64,000 bases of DNA from contig NZ_PQIG01000079.1 in the NCBI RefSeq assembly GCF_012349115.1, positions 29,851-93,850 of the forward strand. Reading direction: 5' to 3'. Below the pieces are notes generated by a model. That model was not told the origin of the DNA. It was given only the letters and a program-made list of their open reading frames with translations, and searched no databases. A program made the translations under genes and the position numbers. Origin of the DNA: Rhizobium ruizarguesonis. GTDB lineage: Bacteria; Pseudomonadota; Alphaproteobacteria; Rhizobiales; Rhizobiaceae. Below are positions 34,401-42,550 of this stretch, piece after piece. Position 1 is the first letter of the stretch. Every line of letters starts with the position of its first letter.

Positions 34401-37016
34401 ACCGGCCGCGACATCTTGCGGCGAGCGCTTGAAATTGCCAACCAGTGCGGCGACCTCACGTTTGCCGGATACAGCCATGTCAGTTTGAACTCGAACCTGC
34501 TGGCCGCGGGAGATCCGCTTATGGAAGTGCAGCGCCAAGCGGAGATTGGCCTCACGTTTGCGCAGGAGGTGCGGTTCCAGTTCGTGATGGATCTCGCCAG
34601 TGCGCAACTCGGACTCGTCCGGACGCTGCGCGGGTTGACCCGGAAATTCGGCTCCTTTGACGACGACGGATTTGACGAACTTGAGATCGAACGTCGGTTT
34701 TCCGAAAATCCGAATCTTGCGGAAACCTGCTACTTTGTCAGAAAACTGCAGGCGCGGTTCTTTGCCGGCGACTATGAGGCGGCCGTCGATGCGTCATTGC
34801 GGGCGCAGAGGCTGCCATGGACATCGGTGTCGCATTTCGAAGAAACGCCGGAGCATCATTTCTACGGTGCGTTGGCCCGCGCCGCATGCTGCGACTATGC
34901 TGTGGCTGAGCCGCGGGCGCGGCATACGGAGGCTCTGGTTGCCCACCACCGACAGCTTCAGATCTATGCGAAGAATTGCCCGGAGAACTTCGAGAACCGA
35001 GCCGCGCTGGTCGGCGCCGAAATAGCACGCCTCGAAGGCCGCGAAATCGACGCGGTGCGTCTTTACGAACAAGCGATCCGCTCGGCGCGCGCAAACGGCT
35101 TCGTTCATCATGAAGCCCTCGCATATGAACTTGCCGCCCGCTTTTACGCGCAGGGAGGCTTCGAGGATTTCGCACGTCTCTATCTCCGCAATGCGCGTGG
35201 CTGCTATCGGCGCTGGGGCGCCGACGGTAAGGTGCGGCAACTTGACCAACTCTATCCTGACCTGAGAGGGGAAGAGCGCGTTCCCTCTCCGACAAGCACC
35301 ATTGGTGCACCGGTCGAACAACTCGATCTCGCAACCGTTATCAAAATCTCGCAAGCGGTGTCGGGCGAGATTGTCCTTCAAAAGCTGATCGACACCGTGT
35401 TGCGCACCGCCGTTGAGCAGGCGGGCGCCGAGCGCGGCTTGTTGATCCTGTCGCGTGGCGGTGAGTCGCGGATCACGGCAGAAGCCACGACGGGCGGCGA
35501 AACGGTCGTGGTGCAGATGTGTGACGAGATCGCGACAGGGACCGCCCTGCCGCAATCGCTCCTTCATTATGTCTTGCGCACAAGCGAAAGCGTGGTTCTC
35601 GACGACGCCATAGCTCAGAACCCATTTTCCGCGGACCCCTACATTTGTCAGCACCGTACTCGTTCTATTCTCTGTGTGCCGTTGCTCAATCAGGGCCAAC
35701 TGGCCGGGGTACTCTATCTTGAAAACAACCTCGCCCCTCGGGTCTTTGCGCCGGCCAGGATCGCGGTGCTGAAGCTGCTCGCCTCTCAGGCGGCGATCTC
35801 ACTGGAGAATACCCGGTTGTACCGCGATCTCGCTGAACGCGAAGCCAGGATCCGTCGCCTGGTCAAGGCCAACATCATCGGAATCGTCATCTGGGACATC
35901 GAAGGTCGCATTCTTGAGGCCAACGACGCGTTCCTCCGCATGGTGGGATACGACCGAGAGGATCTTGCCTCTGGTCGGCTATGTTGGACGGAACTGACGC
36001 CGGCCGAATGGCGCGACCGCGACGCACGGGCCATCGGGGAGCTGAAGTTGATCGGGGCAGTCCAACCGTTCGAGAAGGAGTACTTTCGGAAAGATGGCAG
36101 CCGTCTGCCCGTGCTGATCGGCGGTGCACTGCTAGAAGAAAGCAGGAACGAAGGTGTCTCATTCGTCCTCGATTTGACGGAGCGCCGGCAGGCCGAAGAG
36201 GCGTTAAGGGAGAGCGAGGGAGCCCTGCGCGAGGCGCTGGGGCAACTGGCCCACGCAAACCGCGTCGCCACAATGGGGCAGCTCACTGCATCCATCGCCC
36301 ATGAAGTCAATCAACCGCTCGCCGCGTCGCTCACCAACGCCCAGGCGGCCTTGCGCTGGCTCGGCAGCCATCCGCCGAATCTGGAGGAAGTGGCTCAGGC
36401 GCTCGGCCGGATCGTGGATAACGCCAATCGGGCCGGCGATGTCATTGGCCGGATCCGTGCCTTGGTCAAGAAGGAGCCCCCTCGCAAGGGGCAGTTCGAC
36501 CTCAATGAAGCCATTCGTCACGTGATTGCCTTGACCGGCAGTGAAGTGCTCCGGCAAGGCGTCACGCTGCAGACCGAATTCGCGACGAGTCTCCCGTCCG
36601 TGGAAGGAGATCGCGTCCAGGTGCAACAGGTGGTCCTAAATCTGATCATGAACGCCATCGAGGCGATGAGCGGCATCGATGCGGAAGAGCGCGAGTTGCT
36701 GATCAGCACCGAGATAGCGGCCTCAGGAGGCGTGGTCGTCGGGGTACGCGACTCGGGTCCAGGCATGGACCCGCAGACCATGGACCGTCTTTTTGAGGCA
36801 TTCTACACGACCAAATCCAGCGGCATGGGTATGGGCCTGGCGATCTGCCGTTCAATCATCGAGGCTCACGGGGGCCAAATGTGGGCCGCCGCCAATGACC
36901 CTCGTGGGGCACTGTTTCTGTTCAGCCTGCCTCTCCAACGAGATGAAACGATCGGCGCAAAGCCAGCCGACGAAATGGCGGTGTTGGGAAACTGCGTAGG
37001 ACCAACACCCGGCTGA
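31458..37016 (+). CDS. Giant hybrid: Ser/Thr kinase-like, AAA ATPase, GAF, PAS, histidine kinase
   Basis: A 1852-residue cytoplasmic signalling protein. Domain order: Ser/Thr-kinase-like (about 1-275, catalytic loop HKDIKPAN at 119-126), AAA/STAND-type ATPase with Walker A GYSGIGKSA (about 325-333) and LFLDDLQWLD as Walker B, a long helical TPR-like region (about 650-1270), GAF (about 1290-1455), PAS (about 1467-1577), then a histidine kinase with H1615 in SIAHEVNQPL, an N box NLIMNAIEAM and a G box MGMGLAI. The kinase-like part lacks the DFG aspartate (LTSFGIAS) and has no clear glycine loop, so it may be inactive. The start is TTG. It is likely to phosphorylate the FixJ-family regulators upstream. 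Confidence 0.9.
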   Translation: MEVFWEDGERVLHRERRRGADGKWNPVLVVLSTLEYPTPSSLGRLDHEYALKDELDSAWAVRPLELVREGGRTMLVLEDPGGEPLAGRLGTAMETELFLRLGIGIAAALRGAHQRGLVHKDIKPANILVTGTGAEVRLTSFGIASRLSRERQTHEPPEVVAGTLAYMAPEQTGRMNRSIDSRSDLYALGVTLYEMLTGSLPFSASDPMEWVHCHIARQPTPPNERVADVSPAVSAIVMKLLAKTAEERYQTAGGVEHDLSHCLSQWEMQHRIDAFPLGERDIPDRLLIPEKLYGREHEVEILLTAWDRVVSSGAPELVLVSGYSGIGKSAVVNELHKALAPPRGLFASGKFDQYKRDIPYATLAQAFQSLVRELLAKSDADLALWRETLRETLGPNGRLMVDLVPDLKLIIGDQPPVPELPPQEAQRRFELVFRRFIGVFAQPEHPLALFLDDLQWLDAATLDLLEDLLTRPDLQHLMLVGAYRDNEVTAAHPLMRKLDAIKTAGGKVAEITLAPLTKDDLRQLIADALHCQTDRAAPLAQMMLDKTGGNPLFVRQFLFSLAEEGMLAFDHDAACWSWDLGRIHAKGYTDNVVHLMVGKLERQPPETREALQQFACLGNIADIATLSLVLGIPEEEVAGALWPAVAHELLEGLAGAYRFVHDRVQEAAYSLIPEERRGELHLRIGRLLAANTAPELIDDYVFEIVSQLNRGAALITSTKEREQLAEFNLLAGKRAAASTAYASALNYFVAGTTLLPEDAWERQRQLTFALELNRAECEFHLGALPDAEERLAQLSNRAVCSDDQAAVACLRIDLYAALGQTGRSAAVGLDHVRQHLGIDWAPHPADEEVQREYGRIWSQLGSRAIEELIDLPLMRDPASASTLDILTRLVGAVWHTDANLACMAICLAVNLSLERGNSDGSCYHYVSLGYIAGPRFGDYEAGFRFGQLGCHLVEKHDLKRFQARTYKDFGAHVIPWTRHVRTGRDILRRALEIANQCGDLTFAGYSHVSLNSNLLAAGDPLMEVQRQAEIGLTFAQEVRFQFVMDLASAQLGLVRTLRGLTRKFGSFDDDGFDELEIERRFSENPNLAETCYFVRKLQARFFAGDYEAAVDASLRAQRLPWTSVSHFEETPEHHFYGALARAACCDYAVAEPRARHTEALVAHHRQLQIYAKNCPENFENRAALVGAEIARLEGREIDAVRLYEQAIRSARANGFVHHEALAYELAARFYAQGGFEDFARLYLRNARGCYRRWGADGKVRQLDQLYPDLRGEERVPSPTSTIGAPVEQLDLATVIKISQAVSGEIVLQKLIDTVLRTAVEQAGAERGLLILSRGGESRITAEATTGGETVVVQMCDEIATGTALPQSLLHYVLRTSESVVLDDAIAQNPFSADPYICQHRTRSILCVPLLNQGQLAGVLYLENNLAPRVFAPARIAVLKLLASQAAISLENTRLYRDLAEREARIRRLVKANIIGIVIWDIEGRILEANDAFLRMVGYDREDLASGRLCWTELTPAEWRDRDARAIGELKLIGAVQPFEKEYFRKDGSRLPVLIGGALLEESRNEGVSFVLDLTERRQAEEALRESEGALREALGQLAHANRVATMGQLTASIAHEVNQPLAASLTNAQAALRWLGSHPPNLEEVAQALGRIVDNANRAGDVIGRIRALVKKEPPRKGQFDLNEAIRHVIALTGSEVLRQGVTLQTEFATSLPSVEGDRVQVQQVVLNLIMNAIEAMSGIDAEERELLISTEIAASGGVVVGVRDSGPGMDPQTMDRLFEAFYTTKSSGMGMGLAICRSIIEAHGGQMWAAANDPRGALFLFSLPLQRDETIGAKPADEMAVLGNCVGPTPG

Positions 37017-38148
37017 AGCACTCGCAGCAAGTAGGTCTCGCGCAGTCTGAAGGCCTTAGGCAGGGCCTCTGGTCTCCATCACGAGACGAACAATGTGCGG
37101 CCGGAGCTGGATTCATTTTCACGACGCCGCGACCGGGCCGATGGGGCGGTGGGGAGCATCAACATGTCTGCACCAGCTAGAAGCTGCCGGGCGCCAAGCT
37201 CGATGATCCTCAATTCTGGACCCAAGACGCGGCTCTGGCTTAATGCATGGTCGCGGAAATCACTGAAGGGGTAAGACTCCCGAGGTCGTCCAGGAGACGG
37301 ACAAGCCCGGCGGAGTAGCAAAGAAGACTGAATTGGGTTCCAGTAACGTATAGGGTAAAGACAGATCTCCAGGCGTGCATAGCTTGCCCCCAGGGACACT
37401 CGATCGTTTCGCGCGGCATGACGGAAAACATCATCAAATGAGCCTCCAAGTCTGTCGTCGGCCGTGATGAAATATCTGGCGGCATGTGGAGCGGAGAGCC
37501 CGGAGCCCGAGGCCCGGCGTCCCCATATGCGCTGGGAAAAAGCGTCAATGGGACCAGCTCGATTTGGATGCGGTGGAGGTCATGTGTCATGGTGTCAATC
37601 CTTAGAAGAACGCGGAGGAGCGAAGAGGCAAATGGTCCGACCCCAACGGCTCGCCGGCCACCTATCGTTGGCGAACCGGTCTCAAGTCTGTTCTTGATGC
37701 AGGCATCACGAGGCGTGATGAACTCCTTCGCGAGCTTGATGACATTGCCGCGCGGAATAAAGTGCCCTGACCGTAACAGGACGCCGCTCGACCGGCTATT
37801 GATCTTGAGGAAGGATCGGGTAGCGAAGAGGAGGGGATGCCTTATACAGGGGTTTAGGAGTCCCTCGTCGGGCCTGCTGCCGGAAATCAGACCACCACCC
37901 GCTCCTTGCCGATAAAATGCCCTCGGCCGAGCCGAGCATAGCACCCTAGCAGCCCGCCTGATGCTGCCTCCGTATAACTTGCGCATACACAAGTATGATG
38001 GCGGAGCTACGCGGCTTGTTTTACCTTTTGCTCATGAGTGCTGGCTTCCCCAGGCTGGTCATGTTGGCACCGGCGTCGGCAGCCATTCACTAGACGTTGG
38101 AACCATGGCCGATTTTCAGGTTCTAAAACCGTTAGGAAGGGACGCAGA
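37017..38148. other. Gene-poor, probably decayed stretch
   Basis: About 1.1 kb downstream of the giant kinase with no recognisable domain. The only frame of note is a minus-strand one at 37240-37590 (listed separately). Stop codons are frequent in all frames compared with the rest of the window, and codon bias is weak. It may be a remnant of replaced DNA. Confidence 0.45.
37240..37590 (-). CDS. Hypothetical protein, weak support
   Basis: A 116-residue frame from MTHDLHRIQIELVPL. AAGGA lies about 8 bases before the ATG. The middle has TDLEAHLMMFSVMPRETIE and the end is moderately hydrophobic (VFTLYVTGTQFSLLCYSAG). I recognise no family, and the frame could be chance in a decayed stretch. Confidence 0.3.
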   Translation of the reverse strand: MTHDLHRIQIELVPLTLFPSAYGDAGPRAPGSPLHMPPDISSRPTTDLEAHLMMFSVMPRETIECPWGQAMHAWRSVFTLYVTGTQFSLLCYSAGLVRLLDDLGSLTPSVISATMH

Positions 38149-38367
38149 ATGCCGACGGTATCTCCGACTCCTATCACGCCTCCAGACGAGCACGTTGTTA
38201 CCGCCCGAGAAGCGCTTGAGCCCCTCTACGAGAGACTTGAGCTTCACACCGACGCCACCCTGCTGTCGGCGGCAATGGAAGCCGGATGGCCGGCCGACGA
38301 GGCAACGAAGGCGCTGGCTGCCCTTAGATTGCACGACGCCCTCAATATTCTTGGCCGAGGGAATTGA
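38149..38367 (+). CDS. Small hypothetical protein, 72 residues
   Basis: From the ATG at 38149, preceded by GGAAGGGA, it encodes a 72-residue acidic, helical protein: VVTAREALEPLYERLELHTD then LLSAAMEAGWPADEATKALAALRLHDALNIL. The strong start site, coding-like composition and amphipathic helices support a real gene. The function is unknown. It stands alone in a gene-poor stretch. Confidence 0.55.
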   Translation: MPTVSPTPITPPDEHVVTAREALEPLYERLELHTDATLLSAAMEAGWPADEATKALAALRLHDALNILGRGN

Positions 38368-38732
38368 GGTCCAAGCATATCGATGCATAGCCCGACGGCC
38401 AAATGAAATGGCAGGCTTCGCAAAGTTCTAAAGGAATTGAACCGACGAGGGATTATCCGGAATTGGATAGTAAATGCCACCGCAACCGAAAGCGAACAAG
38501 TTACGGCTTTCGGACGCAGATGGGGTCCTCAGGCGGGGGGTCGGGAATCCTGGGTTTGCCGTGCTCGTTCACGCCAGCGTCAATTTTGATGATCATCCGA
38601 ACGTCGGCTGCATTCTCCACACCGAATTCAGTTTCCAGCATCCGATGAACGCCCTAGTCGAAAGGATGTCGAGCTCAAGGTTTTCAGTCTGTCTGAGGGC
38701 CGTACGAGCACGCCGGTCATCGACCATTGCTT
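38368..38732. other. Spacer, possible weak frame
   Basis: A plus-strand frame from 38474 to 38818 (114 residues, beginning MPPQPKANKLRLSD) covers part of this stretch but overlaps the better-supported minus-strand gene at 38733 and lacks a clear ribosome site. I treat it as unproven and see no other feature. Confidence 0.35.
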
Positions 38733-38963
38733 CTAACATCGTTCTGCAAAACACCAGAGGCTCTCTTGGTTGCCACGATTTAGTAGATCGACCAAATTAT
38801 CGGCCTCCTCGGCGGTGAGCATGTCCATGACAAACCCATCGATGATGGCCGGCTGTCCGATGACTTTATCGACCACAGTCCAGTAAATATTGAGGTTCTT
38901 ACAACGGGTATATCTCGGCGCTGCCATCGTGAACGGCCTCCGTGTGGTAATGACTTTCGTCAA
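38733..38963 (-). CDS. Small hypothetical protein, Rhizobium-type
   Basis: A 76-residue frame. The stretch YTRCKNLNIYWTVVDKVIGQPA followed by IIDGFVMDMLTAEEADNLVDLLN resembles short conserved proteins that I recall from rhizobial genomes, with the pattern 'C..WTV.D..TGQPA...G..M..L..E.A..LV..LN'. Translation may begin at MTKVITT or at the internal MAAPRYT (residue 13). The function is unknown. The call rests on pattern memory, not on a search. Confidence 0.5.
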   Translation of the reverse strand: MTKVITTRRPFTMAAPRYTRCKNLNIYWTVVDKVIGQPAIIDGFVMDMLTAEEADNLVDLLNRGNQESLWCFAERC

Positions 38964-39470
38964 TTGTGAGCGGTCTACAAGACATGACTGCCCGGTGGCT
39001 CTTGGACATCTGCGAGGCTCATGACGCTAGGCGGCAGCTCGGCAGAGAAAGAGGGCTCCCATTCAGCGGGTGGTAAAGGAACCGTTGCACCACAAAGAGT
39101 TAGGCGGCTCGTTGCCTTTAAGAAGGCGCTCACAGTAGAGCATTTTTGTACCCGCTAATGAAGAGATGCGTTGGAATCAGGCATGCTATCTATTCGTATA
39201 GCCTTCCAAAAGCTCGCATCGTCCCCATTGATGGCGAGCGGCACGTGGTGCCGCGGCTTGCACCTAGTTCCGCTCGTAGGTGTCCGGATGACCAATTCGA
39301 AGCTGCCTTCCGCCAGCCAAGAGTCTTGCACGTTCGGACTTCGGCTATACCCCCCAGGACAAGCCTGAAGATCTTGCGAGAGACGAATCCGAAGAGCCCC
39401 CGTGGGACGAACGCTACGACGCCGCGAATCGCCAGCTTCAATTTGCTGCGTGTAACAGGCCATCGTCCGA
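38964..39470. other. Spacer, possible gene remnant
   Basis: No intact gene is seen. A short plus-strand stretch near 39338-39460 reads FGYTPQDKPEDLARDESEEP and then PWDERYDAANRQLQFAACN, which looks coding-like but has no start and runs into control element B. It may be the tail of a decayed gene. Confidence 0.35.
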
Positions 39471-39550
39471 TGTTGACAACGCCCACTTTGCATGCGTAAA
39501 GTGGGCGATGTCAACATATCTAGGCCAAATATGTTGACACACGCAACATC
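39471..39550. promoter_or_regulatory. Shared control element, copy B (TetR gene promoter)
   Basis: A near-perfect 46-bp palindrome spans 39471-39516: arms TGTTGACA and TGTCAACA outside, CGCCCACTTT and AAAGTGGGCG inside. On the plus strand it contains TTGACA, 18 bp, then TAAAGT, pointing at the TetR gene at 39651. The second box ATGTTG-N7-CAACAT (39531-39549) is identical in all 19 bases to that of copy A. The minus-strand promoter spacing found in copies A, C and D is lost here, which suits autoregulation of the TetR gene. Confidence 0.8.
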
Positions 39551-39650
39551 GTTGCAAGATGAGCACGCACGACCAGGTCTCTGCTGCCACTGTGGATCGC
39601 ACACCCACTAAAGGTGTGTCACCGGATATTCTCAAAGAATCCAATGGGAT

Positions 39651-40295
39651 GTGATGAAACGAGTCGAAAAGAAAACATCAAGGGCGGAGCGGAAGGCAAG
39701 GCGTCCTGATGAAATACTGGAGGCCGCGTTCGAGGAATTTGCGGCGAAAGGTTATGCGGCAACGCGTGTCGAAGACGTCGCAAGCCGACTGGGGATAACA
39801 AAGGGAACGGTCTACCTCTATTTCCCGACCAAGGAAGTTCTTTTCCAGGAAATGTTTCGCCAGGCCTCGACGTCATCCGCGGACCTGTCGACCGCCATCG
39901 GCAGCCTTCGTGGATCCTGCGCCGACCGGATACGAGGCCTGCTGCTGATCTCCTATGAAAGCACGGCCAACGACCGAAAGACGAGAGAACTTCTGCGCTT
40001 GTCCCTCGCCGAAGGCACTCGCTTTCCCGAAGCGGTCGATTTCTATCATGGCAAGTTCATCGCGCCGACGCTTGCTGCCCTCACGGCCCTCGTCGAGCAA
40101 GGCGTGAAATCGGGAGAGTTTCGGCAAGACGCGGCGGCCCATGCGCCGGACGTACTCGCGAGTTCGATATTTCACGTTGCCGTCTGGCGTCTCATGTTTG
40201 CGGGTCGAAAACCGATCGACGGCAAGGCAATTGTTGAGGCGCACATCGACCTCGTGATGAGCGGACTCGTGCAGCGTTCGGGACGCAGGTACTGA
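39651..40295 (+). CDS. TetR family regulator, candidate repressor of the RND operon
   Basis: A 214-residue TetR protein. A basic N terminus (MMKRVEKKTSRAERKARR) precedes the helix-turn-helix EEFAAKGYAATRVEDVASRL then GITKGTVYLYFPTKEVLFQEMFR. The ligand domain follows from residue 75. The start is GTG at 39651 or ATG at 39654. Control element B lies upstream, and its second box is identical to that of element A at the RND operon, so this protein probably binds both. It is 11 kb from the RND operon, which carries its own, different TetR gene. Confidence 0.85.
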   Translation: MMKRVEKKTSRAERKARRPDEILEAAFEEFAAKGYAATRVEDVASRLGITKGTVYLYFPTKEVLFQEMFRQASTSSADLSTAIGSLRGSCADRIRGLLLISYESTANDRKTRELLRLSLAEGTRFPEAVDFYHGKFIAPTLAALTALVEQGVKSGEFRQDAAAHAPDVLASSIFHVAVWRLMFAGRKPIDGKAIVEAHIDLVMSGLVQRSGRRY

Positions 40296-40404
40296 TCTGG
40301 CGAAGTACGTCAGCGGAGGGGAGCTTGGCAGTCTTCGATGCGTGGCAAGGCCGGATGCGTCGTGCGACGTCCGGCCTGAACCTCCTTCCGGTGCCGAGCG
40401 GAAC

Positions 40405-41526
40405 CTAATTCCCGCCAGGCACGCGATCGTAATTCGACGATGGAACTTCACCCGTCACCAAGATATTTCCCTGGATCTTATAGACGATCCGTAGATTGGC
40501 GGCTGCGGCCTGAAGCCAACCGACCGCTTCTTCCGATGTCCATGCCGTACCCTCTGGCGGCAGGCTCTCAAACAGGCCGGCAATCAGAGGATTCACAGAC
40601 GGGGAGCCGCTATTGCCGCCGCTTTGGTTCGTCCCGCCGCCAACGGACGGGCCGGAGCGGCTCTGATCCGAAGAGCTCGCATATACCTCGCCAGAAGAGC
40701 CTGAAGACCTGGCGTCAGACGAACCAGAAGAACCAGCGTGAGACGAACCCGACGATGCCCCGTTAGCAGAGCCCGCGCTGCCGTGGGACGAACTCGAGGA
40801 CGCCGTGCCAGAGGAGCCCGTAGCGGAGCCAGACTGGTATCCATAGGAAGAATACGTCGTTCCGCCCGTGCTCGAGGCTGCCGCAGCACCGGTGACGACG
40901 CCTGCCGCATACCCGCCCAGGACGTAGGCTTCGCGGCGATAGTATCCACGCCCATAGTCTCCACCGCCATAGTCTCCACGGCCATACCCTCCGTGACCAT
41001 AGTCTCCAACGCCGTGGTCCCCACGACCATAATAACCACGGCCAAAGTATCCGTTGCCGTTGCCAGACACCTTGAGATCGCCAGAGTTGTTGACGGTGAG
41101 GTTGCCCGAGTCCTTTGCGGCGATGTTGCCCCCGGAGTTCATCAAGGCGCGGTTCCCATTGATGTTACCGCCTGAGTTCAGCGTGTTGCGGATATTTCCG
41201 GACAGGTTGCCCCGTCCGCGGCCAGGCCCTTCCGCCAATCGCCCCTTGGCGCCACCGACATTTGGCAGACGAGTACGAGGGTTCACCGGTGGACGGTTCT
41301 GCACGTGCATCGGCGGGCGGCCATGGGCCATCGGCGGACGCTGTATGCCGCGCATCTGTGGACGTGGCAGCCCTCCCGGCCCTCCCGACGGCAGATGTGG
41401 TGGGCCTCCAGACGGCAGGGGCGGTGGGCCGCCGGGCGGCGGTGCAAACTGACCGAAGGCCGCGTCCGATGTAATGGCCGTCAAGGCGAGAAAAGCAAAG
41501 CAGGTGCGCTTCAGATAGGTCATCAC
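40405..41526 (-). CDS. Exported Gly/Ser/Tyr-rich repetitive protein
   Basis: A 373-residue low-complexity protein with a signal peptide (cut near DAAFGQ). Regions in order: Pro/Gly-rich (GGPPPLPSGGPPHLPSGG), Asn/Gly-rich with NSGGNI-type repeats (about 110-155), YGRGD-type pentapeptide repeats (about 160-205), a short hydrophobic stretch (LGGYAAGVVTGAAAA), a Ser/Gly repeat region, and a C-terminal 50-residue non-repetitive domain (AVGWLQAAAANLRIVYKIQG). It may be a surface or periplasmic structural protein. Its ATG overlaps the DUF2092 gene stop, so the two are coupled. Confidence 0.75.
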   Translation of the reverse strand: MMTYLKRTCFAFLALTAITSDAAFGQFAPPPGGPPPLPSGGPPHLPSGGPGGLPRPQMRGIQRPPMAHGRPPMHVQNRPPVNPRTRLPNVGGAKGRLAEGPGRGRGNLSGNIRNTLNSGGNINGNRALMNSGGNIAAKDSGNLTVNNSGDLKVSGNGNGYFGRGYYGRGDHGVGDYGHGGYGRGDYGGGDYGRGYYRREAYVLGGYAAGVVTGAAAASSTGGTTYSSYGYQSGSATGSSGTASSSSSHGSAGSANGASSGSSHAGSSGSSDARSSGSSGEVYASSSDQSRSGPSVGGGTNQSGGNSGSPSVNPLIAGLFESLPPEGTAWTSEEAVGWLQAAAANLRIVYKIQGNILVTGEVPSSNYDRVPGGN

Positions 41527-42422
41527 TTGGCCCTTTCCGTTTCCGGCGCGGCGGCCGCAGTCGGCTCAATCTTTTTCACACCAGCGGGAGGTTCAAAGGT
41601 GAATTCGGAGTCGGACAGAGGGGACTTGGTCTGCCAACTCGTGAATTCGGCAACGAAGCTGGGTTGCCCCTGCAGCAACGGGTATGTGACGACCAGACGA
41701 TGCGGCGTCGCTGCGCCATTTTTCTCGACCCACAATTCGAGATCGATGCCGGACTTCTGAGAGAAAAACAGATGCCGGCACTCGACGCCGTCGACAGTGG
41801 CCGTGCCCACCTGCCAGGCGGCCATGGCATCACTCAGCAGGACTTTGTCCGGAGAGACTCCGAAAAGCACGCCGAGCGGAAAATCGACGTCCAGCTTGGT
41901 TGCCACCTCGTTGAGCGCAGATGGTATGTCGCCCGATGCCGGGATCGTCGCGTAGTGCTTGCTGTCGGGAAAGAAGACCGATGCCGCCTTACCGTCGTAG
42001 AACAAATCGTGCTTGCCGTCATCGCCGTCGAACTCGACGGCGATCCGGTCGGGACGACGCACCGTGATTTTCATCGTATGGAAGATGTGAAGCGGTTGTC
42101 CGGACTGATCCAGGTAAATGCTGATCGTTCTCGCCGTGATCGTCAGGTCCTTGGCAAGGAGCGTCTTTCCCATCTGCGCAACGGCGGTCGCGGCCTCGTC
42201 GCTGACCGCTTTTTTTACGGGCGGAGTCGGCTCATCCGCTCGGGCTGTCGGCAGCGCGGTGAATCCTACGATCATGCCGAGCGCGGTAGTCTGGAGCGCA
42301 TTCCGCAGTGTCGCGGTCACCCGGCGCACGCTTGCGCGGTCAACAGACGGACTGGTGGCGATAGACGGTCGCCGGGCCTTCAAGAGGGCCCGCCGCAAAC
42401 CATTATAGACTTCCATGTTCAT
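41523..42422 (-). CDS. DUF2092 domain protein, exported
   Basis: A 299-residue protein. An N-terminal signal or membrane segment (TTALGMIVGFTALPTARA) precedes the DUF2092 domain, recognised by TARTISIYLDQSGQPLHIFHTMKITVRRPDRIAVEFDGDDGKHDLFYDGKAASVF and the C-terminal SEFTFEPPAGVKKIE. The fold resembles the LolA/LolB-like outer-membrane lipoprotein carriers, so lipid or lipoprotein handling in the periplasm is possible. It lies 128 bp after the 3-hydroxybutyrate dehydrogenase gene on the same strand, with a hairpin in the gap. Confidence 0.8.
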   Translation of the reverse strand: MNMEVYNGLRRALLKARRPSIATSPSVDRASVRRVTATLRNALQTTALGMIVGFTALPTARADEPTPPVKKAVSDEAATAVAQMGKTLLAKDLTITARTISIYLDQSGQPLHIFHTMKITVRRPDRIAVEFDGDDGKHDLFYDGKAASVFFPDSKHYATIPASGDIPSALNEVATKLDVDFPLGVLFGVSPDKVLLSDAMAAWQVGTATVDGVECRHLFFSQKSGIDLELWVEKNGAATPHRLVVTYPLLQGQPSFVAEFTSWQTKSPLSDSEFTFEPPAGVKKIEPTAAAAPETERAK

Positions 42423-42507
42423 TTCCTTTGATACTCAAGAACGAGATAGCGCGAGCCGACTGTGGCTCGTCGCGAGGTAGAGTTGGTCAGGGTGCTGGAG
42501 CGTTCCT

Positions 42508-42539
42508 GTCGCACGGCGCCGCAAAGGGCGTCGTGCGAC
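42508..42539. other. Hairpin between the dehydrogenase and DUF2092 genes
   Basis: GTCGCACG (42508-42515) pairs with CGTGCGAC (42532-42539), with a further CGCC/GGCG inside. There is no T tract, so it may tune relative expression or mRNA decay rather than end transcription. Confidence 0.45.
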
Positions 42540-42550
42540 CGCAACCGATC

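Noticed and set aside
40950..41050. CRISPR-like array
   Set aside because: The regular units are 15-bp coding repeats for YGRGD-type residues inside a continuous gene, with no unique spacers.
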